From contig JAIEMJ010000002.1 in NCBI GenBank assembly GCA_019752335.1, positions 43,340 through 107,339 on the forward strand: a stretch of 64,000 bases of DNA, read 5' to 3'. Below, in pieces: positions 37,648-46,033 of this stretch. Every line of letters begins with the position of its first letter. The stretch's first letter is position 1. Position numbers and translations under genes: made by a program. The notes under the pieces were generated by a model. The model had not been told where the DNA came from and did no database searches. It saw only the letters and a list, made by a program, of their open reading frames with translations. This stretch comes from Bryobacteraceae bacterium (GTDB lineage Bacteria; Acidobacteriota; Terriglobia; Bryobacterales; Bryobacteraceae).

Positions 37648-39096
37648 GTGTCTTATCCTCGCATTGCTTCCTTTAAAAGCGTGGCCGACTTCCGGGCCCG
37701 CCTCCGTGCTTTGGGCTTGCCCATCGATTGTGACGACGCCATTCAGTCCGCGCATGATTCGCCGATGGCCGCGCCGATTGACGTGGACGGTTTCCGCGTC
37801 GGCAACCGTTGGATGATTCATCCCATGGAAGGCTGGGACGCCGGTACCGACGGACAGCCGTCCGAACTCGTCTTCCGCCGCTGGAGAAATTTTGGCCGCT
37901 CCGGCGCCAAGTGGATTTGGGGCGGCGAAGCCATGGCCGTGGTGCCGGAGGCGCGGGCGAATCCGCAGCAACTGATCATTCAGGATTCCACCCGTGACGG
38001 ACTCGCGCGCTTGCTGGAAGCCTGTGTCGAGACGCACCGGCAGGAAGTAGGCTCGACTGACGACTTACTCATCGGGTTCCAACTGACGCACTCGGGAAGA
38101 TTTTCGAAGCCCGAAAGCAAGACGCAGATGCAGCCGCGGATTCTGTACCGTCATCCGGTGCTGGATCGTAAGTACAAGCTGGCCGAAGATCACCCCGTGA
38201 TGACCGACGAATATATTCACGCGTTGATCGGCCACTTTGTTTCGGCGGCCAAAATCGCCGAAAGCTGCGGCGCTCACTTCGTAGACGTGAAGCACTGCCA
38301 CGGTTACTTAGGGCACGAATTTTTGAGCGCGCATACGCGCCCCGGCCCTTATGGCGGATCTTTCGAGAATCGCACGCGCTTCTTGCGTGAAGTCGTGAGC
38401 GGGATTCGGGCGGCTACCAAGCTAAAGATCGGCGTGCGCTGGTCAGCCTTTGATTTTGTCCCCTATAAGCCAGATCCGGCGTTGGCAGAAGCGAAGAAGT
38501 TGGGTCCGGGGATTCCGGAAGAGACCGCGCTGCCTTATCGCTATGGCTTTGCGGTGGATCCCGAGCGTCCTACGGCCTATAACCTGGCTGAGGCCGAAGC
38601 GTTCTTGCACTTACTCGAAGATCTGCAGATTCGCATGGTGAACGTCACCGCCGGTAGCCCTTATTACAATCCCCACATTCAGCGTCCGGCTTTGTTTCCG
38701 CCTTCGGACGGCTATCAGCCGCCGGAAGATCCGTTAGTGGGTTGCGCGCGGCAAATGGAAGCGACGGCGGCGCTGAAGAGTAAGTTCCCCAACTTAGTAC
38801 TGGCGGGGAGCGCTTATACTTACTTCCAGGATTACCTGCCGCACGTTGCCCAATGGGCCGTCCGCCAAGGCTGGACGGACTGCGTCGGCTTGGGCCGCAT
38901 GGTGCTCAGCTATCCTACGCTGCCCGCCGATACCTTGCGCGACGGGCAGATGCAGAAGAAGCTGATCTGCCGTACGTTCTCTGACTGCACCACCGCGCCG
39001 CGCAACGGCATTATCTCCGGCTGCTATCCGCTGGACCCCTTTTACAAGGGCATCCCCGAAGCTGAGCAGTTGAAGCAGATCAAGGCCGCGAGTTAA
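37648..39096 (+). CDS. NADH:flavin oxidoreductase (old yellow enzyme family)
   Basis: 482 residues of an FMN TIM barrel. It contains GNRWMIHPMEGWDAGTDGQPS, FQLTHSGRFSKP with the active-site His region, the classic HFVDVKHCHGYLGHEFLS segment, GSFENRTRFLREVVSGIR, and the late phosphate-binding LVLAGSAYTYFQDY / VGLGRMVLSYP. It has no C-terminal FeS/NAD domain, so it is a single-domain OYE-like reductase. The longer insertions and the TTAPRNGIISGCYPLDPFY tail fit a group of acidobacterial and planctomycete enzymes. The substrate is unknown. It starts 6 nt after the nucleosidase. Confidence 0.88.
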   Translation: MSYPRIASFKSVADFRARLRALGLPIDCDDAIQSAHDSPMAAPIDVDGFRVGNRWMIHPMEGWDAGTDGQPSELVFRRWRNFGRSGAKWIWGGEAMAVVPEARANPQQLIIQDSTRDGLARLLEACVETHRQEVGSTDDLLIGFQLTHSGRFSKPESKTQMQPRILYRHPVLDRKYKLAEDHPVMTDEYIHALIGHFVSAAKIAESCGAHFVDVKHCHGYLGHEFLSAHTRPGPYGGSFENRTRFLREVVSGIRAATKLKIGVRWSAFDFVPYKPDPALAEAKKLGPGIPEETALPYRYGFAVDPERPTAYNLAEAEAFLHLLEDLQIRMVNVTAGSPYYNPHIQRPALFPPSDGYQPPEDPLVGCARQMEATAALKSKFPNLVLAGSAYTYFQDYLPHVAQWAVRQGWTDCVGLGRMVLSYPTLPADTLRDGQMQKKLICRTFSDCTTAPRNGIISGCYPLDPFYKGIPEAEQLKQIKAAS

Positions 39097-39107
39097 CATT
39101 TGCCAGC

Positions 39108-39130
39108 CGCGCCCCGGGGCGCGTCTATAA
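39108..39130 (+). promoter_or_regulatory. Palindromic operator plus -10 element of the toxin-antitoxin ORF
   Basis: A perfect 16-bp palindrome, CGCGCCCC/GGGGCGCG (39108-39123), touches TATAAT (39125-39130). TTGCCA at 39101-39106 could be a poor -35 with a long spacer. A protein bound to the palindrome would block the promoter, as BrnA does in known brnTA operons. The GTG start is only 8 nt past the -10. Confidence 0.6.
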
Positions 39131-39138
39131 TCGAGATT

Positions 39139-39660
39139 GTGATATTCGAGTGGAGCGAAGCGTCCGCGTCCCGGAATCTTGCCCGGTACGGGGTGCGCTT
39201 CACGGAGGCGGTCCACGTATTTCTGGATCCCAAAGCGGTGGAGTTCCTGGACGAACGCCGCAGCCGTTTGAGCCTGATCGGCCATACGGCTTTGGGTTTG
39301 CTGTACGTGGTGTTCGAAGAGACCGCCGACGGCCGGATTCGGCTCTTGCATGCGCGCGTGGCCGACGCCCCCGCGCCGGATGCCGCCCCCGAGTTTGACT
39401 TCGATACGCGCCGCATCAAGCGGACGGAGCGGCCGAGCCGGCATCTGGCCAGCGCGGCGGACGTGTCGCCCCGCAATTGCAAAGTGAGCGTGACGATGGA
39501 GCTTGACGCCGATGTGGTGGCGGCCTTTCGTGACCTGCCCGTGAACGCGGCGTTGCGTGAGGTGCTGCGGCGGAAAGAAGATGCGGCGGCGGGATCAGTC
39601 CAACCGCTTGTGGAAACGCAAGGCGCTCGCCGTCAGAATCGCCGTGCCGAGCACGGCTAA
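39139..39660 (+). CDS. BrnT-like toxin fused to BrnA-like antitoxin in one ORF
   Basis: 173 residues from GTG 39139. Residues 1-90 match BrnT: VIFEWSEASASRNLARYGVRF, EAVHVFLDPKAVEFLDERRS, LSLIGHTALGLLYVVFEET and IRLLHARVAD. Residues 115-155 resemble the BrnA/ribbon-helix-helix antitoxin: NCKVSVTMELDADVVAAF and VNAALREVLRRK. In known systems these are two overlapping genes. No stop codon separates them here, and the tail (GSVQPLVETQGARRQNRR) runs antisense into the end of the ABC permease gene. It may be a natural fusion, or a frame restored by an indel. The promoter and palindrome lie immediately upstream, and the message is probably leaderless. Confidence 0.65.
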   Translation: MIFEWSEASASRNLARYGVRFTEAVHVFLDPKAVEFLDERRSRLSLIGHTALGLLYVVFEETADGRIRLLHARVADAPAPDAAPEFDFDTRRIKRTERPSRHLASAADVSPRNCKVSVTMELDADVVAAFRDLPVNAALREVLRRKEDAAAGSVQPLVETQGARRQNRRAEHG

Positions 39661-40749
39661 CGCCAGAATCTGTGGCCAAAGAACTTCTAGCCCCACGCCT
39701 TTCAAGAAAATGCCGCGCACCACTTCCATGAAGTAGCGCATCGGGTTCACGTAGGTGATCCATTGCGCGAACTCCGGCATGTTGCGAATCGGAAAGCTGA
39801 AGCCGCTCAGCATGAAGGCGGGCTGAAAGAAGAAGAACGTGGTCATCATCGCCTGCTGCTGCGTTTGCGAGATGGTGGAGATGAATAGTCCGGCGCCGAG
39901 CGAACAGGTGAGAAAGCAGCAACTCGCGAAGACGAGTAACCATGGGCTGCCGCGCAGAGGTACGTGAAAGAGTAACATCGCCGCGCCGGTAATCACGAAT
40001 AACTGCACCAACCCAATCGCGCCGAACGGCAACGTTTTGCCGAGAATCAGTTCTACCGGTCGTACCGGCGTCACCATCAATTGCTCCATCGTGCCGATCT
40101 CTTTTTCGCGGACGATCGCCATGGAAGTAAGAGTGAGAGTCACCAGCATGATGATATTCACGATCACGCCCGGCACGAAGTAATTCCGGCTCTTGAGCTC
40201 CGGATTGAACCAGACGCGCGCATCGGCCTGTAACTTGGGCAGCGGTGCGCGGAGCGGACGGTCCACCGCGCGGCCGACGAGCCGCTGGCGCCCGAGTTCT
40301 TCCAGATGCGCCTGCGAGAAACTGCGAATCACGGTGGAGGCCTGATTGGAGACGATATTCGCGGTGTTGGAATTTGACCCGTCTACCAGTACCTGCACCG
40401 CCACTTCCCGGCCGCGGGCCAGGTCCGCGGCAAAGCCGGGGAGAATGCGCACGATAGCCATCACTTCGCTATGGTCCAAGCTGGCTTGGGTGTCGTCTTC
40501 GTTTTCGAGCGACCGGACAATCTCAAACCGGCCGGAGCCGGTGAACGCTTCGCGCAGTTCGCGGCTGGCGGCGCTCCGGTCTAAATCCATCCACGCGATT
40601 CGCGCGTGATCGACGTCCAGGCTGACGGCGTAGCCGAAGACGAGTAACTGAATCAGCGGTGGCGCGAACAGAGTGGCGCGCATGCGCGGTTCGCGCAAGG
40701 ATTGCCGCAGTTCTTTGCGCATCATCTCCCAGATTCGTTCCCAAACCAT
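39595..40749 (-). CDS. ABC-2 type permease (YbhR/YhhJ-like)
   Basis: 384 residues. It begins with a cytoplasmic helix (MMRKELRQSLREPRMRATLF) and a first membrane segment (PPLIQLLVFGYAVSLDVDHARIA; two parts), then a large periplasmic domain (about 45-175). Five C-terminal membrane helices include FVPGVIVNIIMLVTLTLTSM, REKEIGTMEQLMVTPVRP and FFFFQPAFMLSGFSFPIRNM, the ABC-2 family marks. It is the last gene of the TetR-led efflux operon, 2 nt after the paralogous permease, with which it presumably forms the heterodimeric channel. Its 3' end overlaps the BrnT-BrnA ORF tail to tail by 66 bp. Confidence 0.9.
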   Translation of the reverse strand: MVWERIWEMMRKELRQSLREPRMRATLFAPPLIQLLVFGYAVSLDVDHARIAWMDLDRSAASRELREAFTGSGRFEIVRSLENEDDTQASLDHSEVMAIVRILPGFAADLARGREVAVQVLVDGSNSNTANIVSNQASTVIRSFSQAHLEELGRQRLVGRAVDRPLRAPLPKLQADARVWFNPELKSRNYFVPGVIVNIIMLVTLTLTSMAIVREKEIGTMEQLMVTPVRPVELILGKTLPFGAIGLVQLFVITGAAMLLFHVPLRGSPWLLVFASCCFLTCSLGAGLFISTISQTQQQAMMTTFFFFQPAFMLSGFSFPIRNMPEFAQWITYVNPMRYFMEVVRGIFLKGVGLEVLWPQILALAVLGTAILTASALRFHKRLD

Positions 40750-40751
40750 GG

Positions 40752-41882
40752 CTAGGCCACCTTCTGCCGCATGCGGCGCATCGCAAAGACAAATACGACG
40801 GCGCCGTACAGCGTCATCGCGCCAATCTCGAGCCAGAGAATCTGCCAGCCGACGCCCTTCAGGAAGATGCCCTTGAGGATGGTGACGAAGTAACGGGCCG
40901 GCACAATGTAAGTTACCGCCTGAATTACGCTGGGCATATTGTCAATCGAGTAAATGAACCCACTCAAGAGAAAGGCTGGCAGAAAGCTAGTTACCATGCT
41001 GAGTTGATAGGCGATGAGTTGATTCCGCGTCGCAGCCGAGAGCATGATGCCCCAGCAGAGCGCGCCGAAGCAAAAAATAGCGGAGGTCGCCATGAGAAGT
41101 AACACGCTGCCCCGCAGGGGGACCTCGAAGAGAAAAACGCCCGTCAAAATGGCGATCACCATATCGACCATGCCCACGGTGAAGTAGGCGGCGAGTTTGC
41201 CCAGCAGTAACTCCACGGGACGCAAGGGCGTGGAGAGTAACTGCTCCATGGTGCCGTTCTCCCATTCGCGCGCAATGCACAGGCTGGTAAGGATCGCGGC
41301 GATAATCATTAGAATCACGGCGATCAGGCCGGGTACAATGTAGTTCCGGCTCTTCAGGTCGCTATTGAAGATGACGCGAATCCGCGCCTCCACGCCCTTT
41401 ACTTCCGGCGCGCCAAAGCGTTCTCGCGCGAGCGACCGTAGCTCGGCGGCATAGAGAGTGACTAGCCCTTGCGCATAGCCGAGCGCGATGTTCGCCGTGT
41501 TGGCGTCGCTACCGTCGAGAAGCAACTGGACGGCAGCTTCGCGGCCCGCCTTCAGGTCGCCGCCGAAGCCGGGCGGAATTTCCAGGCCGATCAGCGCGCG
41601 GTTACGGTCAATGGCCCGGTTTACCTCGGCTGGCGTGTTGGCTGCCTCCACGATCTGAAAGTAAGTGCTGCCGCGAAAGCGCTGGATTAGTTCGCGGCTC
41701 TCCGCGCTACGGTCCAAGTCATGGATTACCGTCGGTACTTTGTCCACATCTAAGCTGAGCGCATAGCCGAACAGCAGCAGTAGCAAGACGGGCGTGGCCA
41801 GCGCGAGATACAGGCTGCGCGGGTCGCGCAGAATGTGCAGAAACTCCTTGTGCGTCACGGCCTTCATGCGCCGGTAGTTCAT
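40752..41882 (-). CDS. ABC-2 type permease (YbhS-like)
   Basis: 376 residues, homologous to the permease downstream. Features are MKAVTHKEFLHILRDPRSLY, a first helix (LATPVLLLLLFGYALSLDVD), a large periplasmic domain, and C-terminal helices with YIVPGLIAVILMIIAAILTS, REWENGTMEQLLSTPLRPVE and FLPAFLLSGFIYSIDNMPS. The start overlaps the stop of the second ATPase gene by 4 nt. With its paralogue it should form the inner-membrane pore, two different subunits, as YbhS-YbhR in E. coli. Confidence 0.9.
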   Translation of the reverse strand: MNYRRMKAVTHKEFLHILRDPRSLYLALATPVLLLLLFGYALSLDVDKVPTVIHDLDRSAESRELIQRFRGSTYFQIVEAANTPAEVNRAIDRNRALIGLEIPPGFGGDLKAGREAAVQLLLDGSDANTANIALGYAQGLVTLYAAELRSLARERFGAPEVKGVEARIRVIFNSDLKSRNYIVPGLIAVILMIIAAILTSLCIAREWENGTMEQLLSTPLRPVELLLGKLAAYFTVGMVDMVIAILTGVFLFEVPLRGSVLLLMATSAIFCFGALCWGIMLSAATRNQLIAYQLSMVTSFLPAFLLSGFIYSIDNMPSVIQAVTYIVPARYFVTILKGIFLKGVGWQILWLEIGAMTLYGAVVFVFAMRRMRQKVA

Positions 41883-42616
41883 GCGGCGTCCTCCCGTTCG
41901 ATGCTGGCGACAAAGACGGCTTCCATGGAAGGCTGGCCCAGGCTGGACTTTAACTCGGCGGGCGTACCGAGGGCGATCATCTTGCCGTGATAGAGCAACG
42001 CGACGCGATGGCAGTACTCGGCCTCGTCCATGTAGTGTGTGGTGACAAAGACCGTTTGCCCGGCTTCGGAGAGGCGGTAGATCAAGTCCCAGAAGGCGCG
42101 CCGCGCAATCGGATCGACGCCGCTGGTGGGTTCGTCGAGGAAGACGATGGGCGGCTCATGGAGAATCGCGCAGCCCAGGGCCAGGCGTTGTTTCCAGCCG
42201 CCGCTCAGCGTGCGCGTCATGGTTTTTTCCTGGCCCACTAAGCCGGCCATCTCCAGTGCATATTGTTTACGCGACGGCCGCTTCGCCTTGGCGACGCCGT
42301 AGATGCCGCTGAAGAAATCGATATTCTCGTCAATGGTGAGGTCATCGTAGAGCGAGAAGCGCTGCGACATGTAGCCGATCTTCTCGCGGACGCGCTCCGG
42401 ATCCTGGGCGACGTCGAAGCCGGCGACGAGCGCCTGGCCGCTGGTGGGTGCGAGGAGTCCGCAAAGGATGCGAATCGTGGTGGACTTACCCGCACCGTTC
42501 GGCCCGAGGAAGCCGAAGATTTCGCCCTTACGGACGCGCAGGTTCACGTCGTTCACCGCTGTGAAGTCGCCGAAGCGTTTGTACAAGTGCTCGATTACGA
42601 CGGATTCTTCGCTCAT
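41879..42616 (-). CDS. ABC transporter ATPase (second of two)
   Basis: 245 residues with Walker A FLGPNGAGKSTTIRILCGLL, signature TLSGGWKQRLALGCAILH, Walker B PIVFLDEPTSGVDPIARR and the switch His in VFVTTHYMDEAEYCHR. It corresponds to the C-terminal half of E. coli YbhF, a double ATPase that is split into two genes here. It overlaps both neighbours by 4 nt. Confidence 0.92.
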   Translation of the reverse strand: MSEESVVIEHLYKRFGDFTAVNDVNLRVRKGEIFGFLGPNGAGKSTTIRILCGLLAPTSGQALVAGFDVAQDPERVREKIGYMSQRFSLYDDLTIDENIDFFSGIYGVAKAKRPSRKQYALEMAGLVGQEKTMTRTLSGGWKQRLALGCAILHEPPIVFLDEPTSGVDPIARRAFWDLIYRLSEAGQTVFVTTHYMDEAEYCHRVALLYHGKMIALGTPAELKSSLGQPSMEAVFVASIEREDAA

Positions 42617-43539
42617 GCGGCTGCCTTACGAATTTCGTAGATCAGCACGTCTTCGAGCGACGGCAGGATGGGCTGGAATTGTAAGTTCAGGAAACCCGCG
42701 GCCGCGATCGTGTCTTGTAAGTGGGCTAGTTGCGCCGTGGGATGGACGAAGAGATGCAACGCGGCGCCGCTCATCTCGACGCTACTCACTTCGGGCAAGC
42801 GCTCCAGCGCGGCCTTGGCCTCCCGTAGCCGCTCGCCGCGCACGGCATAACAGGGTTCGGGAATGGCCGCTTTCAGCGCGGCCGGGGTGTCGCAGCGAAC
42901 GAAGCGGCCGTGGTCCATCAGTCCGACGCGATCGCAACGTTCGGCCTCATCAAGGTACGCCGTCGTCACCACTACGGTGAGTCCACCGCGCACCAGCTCT
43001 TGTAAGATCTCCCAGAAATCCCGCCGGGAGACCGGATCCACTCCGTTGGTTGGCTCGTCGAGAAAGAGGATTTCCGGCTTGTGGAGTAAGGTACACATCA
43101 GCGACAGCTTCTGCTTCATGCCGCCCGATAACTTCGCGGCGGGACGGTCACGAAAGGGCTGCATGCGCGTCATCTCGAGCAGCCGATTCTTGAGGGCGGC
43201 GCGCTCTTCGCCAACGATGCCGAAGAGGTCGGCGTAAAAGTCCATGTTCTCTTCCACGCTCAGGTCGCCATAGAGGCCGAAGCGTTGGGCCATGTAGCCG
43301 ATGGCGTCCCGCACGGCATCGAGTTGCTCGCGCACCTTGTAGCCGGCCACGATCGCTTCGCCCTCGTCTGGATCCACCAGGCCGCACAGCATGCGCAGCG
43401 TGGTCGTCTTGCCCGCGCCGTCCGGACCCACCAGCCCAAAGACTTCGCCGCGCGTCACCGCCAAGCTCAGCCGGTCCACGGCGGTTACTTTGCCGAAGCG
43501 GCGAGTAAGTTGATCCGCGACTACGACGGTTTCGCTCAT
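42613..43539 (-). CDS. ABC transporter ATPase (first of two)
   Basis: 308 residues with Walker A VGPDGAGKTTTLRMLCGLV, signature KLSGGMKQKLSLMCTLLH, Walker B ILFLDEPTNGVDPVSRRDF and the H-loop position replaced by Ala (VVVTTAYLDEAERCDR rather than TTH). The adjacent ATPase keeps His, so one degenerate and one complete ATP site are likely. About 60 extra C-terminal residues form a regulatory-type extension. It corresponds to the N-terminal half of YbhF. It overlaps hlyD and the second ATPase gene by 4 nt each. Confidence 0.92.
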   Translation of the reverse strand: MSETVVVADQLTRRFGKVTAVDRLSLAVTRGEVFGLVGPDGAGKTTTLRMLCGLVDPDEGEAIVAGYKVREQLDAVRDAIGYMAQRFGLYGDLSVEENMDFYADLFGIVGEERAALKNRLLEMTRMQPFRDRPAAKLSGGMKQKLSLMCTLLHKPEILFLDEPTNGVDPVSRRDFWEILQELVRGGLTVVVTTAYLDEAERCDRVGLMDHGRFVRCDTPAALKAAIPEPCYAVRGERLREAKAALERLPEVSSVEMSGAALHLFVHPTAQLAHLQDTIAAAGFLNLQFQPILPSLEDVLIYEIRKAAA

Positions 43540-44705
43540 CGCTTCAGGTCGATCACGCCGTCCACCGGCATATTGAGTTTTAATTCACGCCCTGGATTCT
43601 CTACTTCTACTTTGATCCGGTAAACCAGCTTCACTCGCTCTTCGGTAGTCTGAATCTGTTTCGGGGTGAATTCGGCTTCGCTCGCGATAAAGCTAATCCT
43701 GCCGCGGTAGGTTTTATTGGGATACGAATCCGAGTGGATACTTACCGGCATGCCGAGCTTGACGAGTCCCAACTTACTCTGCGGCACGTAGCCGCGCAGC
43801 CAGGGATGGTCGATGTCGCCGAGCGTAAGGATCGGCGTGCCCGCCGCGAGTACTTCGCCCGGATCCGCTGACTTCACCAGCACGACGCCGCCAATGGGCG
43901 CGACGGCGACGGTGTCGTCCAACTGGGAATCGATCACGCTGACGCCGCTTTTGGCCCGCGCCACGTCGGCGCGCCGGGCGGAGAGGTCTTCTTCGCGGCG
44001 TTGGATTTCAAGCTTCTGCGCCTCGGTCATCCGGAGCGCCGCCTCGGTTCTCGCCACGGCGGCGCGCGCAGCTTCGATATCGGTTTTCCGCGGACCTTCG
44101 GTCAATAAGGCCAGCCGCTGTTCAGCGCTGGCGACCTGCGCATTCAGCGACGCCACGCGTGTTTGATATTGGTCAAACTGATTCTGGCTGATGTCTTCCT
44201 TGGCGATGAGTTGCTTGGCGCGGTCCAGTTCTTTGCTGGCCTGCGCGCGCAGCGTGCGCAGGTCGTCGAGAGCCGAACGGGCTTGGGCTAGCTCCTGGGG
44301 GCGCGCGCCGTCGAGTAACTCCTGTAACTTGGCTTTGGCTTGGCGCAACTCACTCTCGCGCACCGTGGTTTCGCTGGCCGTAACTTCTTTTTGATAGCGA
44401 ATCGTGGTTTGCAATTGTAAGTACTGGCTCTCGGCGGACTGGATGGTGGCGGAGTCCCGTTCGCGCATACGCGAGATCTGCTCACGGTCCAGCCGGGCGA
44501 GGAGTTTGCCCTGTTCGACAGTGGCCCCTTCCTCGACGTTTAGCTCGGCTAACTTGCCGGCCGTCTTAAACGCGATATCCACTTTCTTGAATTCGATATT
44601 GCCGCTCAACCGTAAGAGTCCGTCGTCCTCAGTCCGGATGCGGCTCCAGGCGTAGTAACCGCCCGCGGCGGCCAATAAGATGAGCACTGGTAAGATTCGT
44701 TTCAT
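43536..44705 (-). CDS. HlyD-family periplasmic adaptor (YbhG-like)
   Basis: 389 residues. An N-terminal membrane anchor (ILPVLILLAAAGGYYAWSRI) is followed by a lipoyl half-motif (GKLAELNVEEGATVEQGKLLARLD), a long coiled-coil hairpin (about 80-260, many Glu/Arg/Gln/Ala heptads) and the second lipoyl half (DDTVAVAPIGGVVLVKSADPGEVLAAG). The beta-barrel part ends with VKLVYRIKVEVENPGRELKLNMPVDGVIDL. It links the ABC-2 permeases to the TolC-like protein encoded upstream. Overlaps of 4 nt on both sides. Confidence 0.92.
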   Translation of the reverse strand: MKRILPVLILLAAAGGYYAWSRIRTEDDGLLRLSGNIEFKKVDIAFKTAGKLAELNVEEGATVEQGKLLARLDREQISRMRERDSATIQSAESQYLQLQTTIRYQKEVTASETTVRESELRQAKAKLQELLDGARPQELAQARSALDDLRTLRAQASKELDRAKQLIAKEDISQNQFDQYQTRVASLNAQVASAEQRLALLTEGPRKTDIEAARAAVARTEAALRMTEAQKLEIQRREEDLSARRADVARAKSGVSVIDSQLDDTVAVAPIGGVVLVKSADPGEVLAAGTPILTLGDIDHPWLRGYVPQSKLGLVKLGMPVSIHSDSYPNKTYRGRISFIASEAEFTPKQIQTTEERVKLVYRIKVEVENPGRELKLNMPVDGVIDLKR

Positions 44706-46033
44706 CGCTTTTGCTCTCCCATGTTCTGTACTGCTTCCTGAATGGTGCCCGCGGCGGCGGCTAAGTCAATGCGGGCCAGGTTGAATTGATAGAGCGCGGC
44801 CAGGTGATTGTCGCGGGCGCGGGACAGGCGAGTCTGCGCGTCGGTAAGTTCCAGGCTATTCGCGACGCCCGCCTCGAAGCGGCGCTGGGCTTGGGCTAAC
44901 TCGTTCTCCGATAGTTCCAGGCCTTGTCTGGCGATGGCAATCTGGTCGCGAGATGACTTCAAGATACTCATCGCTACGCGGACGTCGAGCTCTACTTGCT
45001 TGGCCAGGTCGATTGCGCGCAGACGTTCTTGACGCTCCAGCACGCCGCTCTCCGCGTGGCGCGTGGCGCGGCGGCCACCGTCGAACACTGGCACGCGTAA
45101 GCTGACTCCGATAGTGCGCGTAGGGAGCATATTGTCGCTGCCGTTGCCGATCACGCCGTAGTCGCCGGCGGCGCCCAGGGAGGGCCAACGTTCGGCGTTG
45201 ATGCTCTTGGCATTCATGCCCGCCACTAACTCGCGCTTCTGCTGGGCCTTCAAGTCCTGCCGCGCGGCCAAGGCCGTTTTCAGGGTTTCTTCCACGGGCG
45301 GCAACGGCTCTGAGCCATCATTGACGCGGTCATTCAGTTCCACCGTCAACGCCAGGTCGACGCCGATCACGCGGAGTAACTCCAGCACGGCGCGTTCCCG
45401 GCGGCTGGCGGCCACTTGGAGGCGTTGCTCCTCGTTGGCCAACTGGACGCGGGCGCGCGTGACGTCGATCCCCGTACCCATGCCGGCGTTCTTCTGATTG
45501 TCCGCGAGCTTCACTAGGGCTTGCGCCAAGGCGACGTTGGCCTTCGCCGTGTCGACGCCGGCTTCGGACTCCAGCGCCAAAACATAGGCGCGGGCCACCA
45601 TCTGCACTGTCTGATTCGTGGCATGCGCCGCGTCGAGTTCCGCCACGCTGATCAGCGCCTTGGCCGCCTTGTAGCGTTGCAGGCTGGCGAGGTCAAGAAT
45701 GCTCTGCGTGGCGGTGGCGCGATAGTCGACCACGGTGAAGGGTCCGGCGAAGGTGGGAAAGCTGACGCCGGGCACGCGCGGAAACTGGATGCCGAAGGCT
45801 TGCAGATTGCGCGTCTGGCTGGACGCGGCGGCGCTGCCGTCGAGGTTCGGCAGGAAAGCCGCGAAGGCCAGGCGCTTGCGCGCCTCGGCCTGGGCGATGG
45901 TTTCGCGCACGAGTTGCAAACGTAAATTGCCTTCTTTGGCCGTGGCCAAAGCGATGGCCTTCGGCAAAGTGAGCGGCAGCACCTCGCCCGATAACGTGGC
46001 GATGAACAGCAGAGCGGCGCAGAGCACTCTCAT
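44702..46033 (-). CDS. TolC-family outer membrane efflux protein
   Basis: 443 residues with signal peptide MRVLCAALLFIATLSGEVLP. Two homologous halves of long helices and short strands are typical of TolC: LPKAIALATAKEGNLRLQLV, AYVLALESEAGVDTAKANVALAQ, GTGIDVTRARVQLANEEQRL, and RFEAGVANSLELTDAQTRLSRA in the second half. The ATG at 46033 has GGAGA upstream and overlaps the tetR stop by 4 nt; the frame upstream of it is only a shadow of tetR. It is the outer-membrane duct of the operon's tripartite exporter. Confidence 0.9.
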   Translation of the reverse strand: MRVLCAALLFIATLSGEVLPLTLPKAIALATAKEGNLRLQLVRETIAQAEARKRLAFAAFLPNLDGSAAASSQTRNLQAFGIQFPRVPGVSFPTFAGPFTVVDYRATATQSILDLASLQRYKAAKALISVAELDAAHATNQTVQMVARAYVLALESEAGVDTAKANVALAQALVKLADNQKNAGMGTGIDVTRARVQLANEEQRLQVAASRRERAVLELLRVIGVDLALTVELNDRVNDGSEPLPPVEETLKTALAARQDLKAQQKRELVAGMNAKSINAERWPSLGAAGDYGVIGNGSDNMLPTRTIGVSLRVPVFDGGRRATRHAESGVLERQERLRAIDLAKQVELDVRVAMSILKSSRDQIAIARQGLELSENELAQAQRRFEAGVANSLELTDAQTRLSRARDNHLAALYQFNLARIDLAAAAGTIQEAVQNMGEQKR

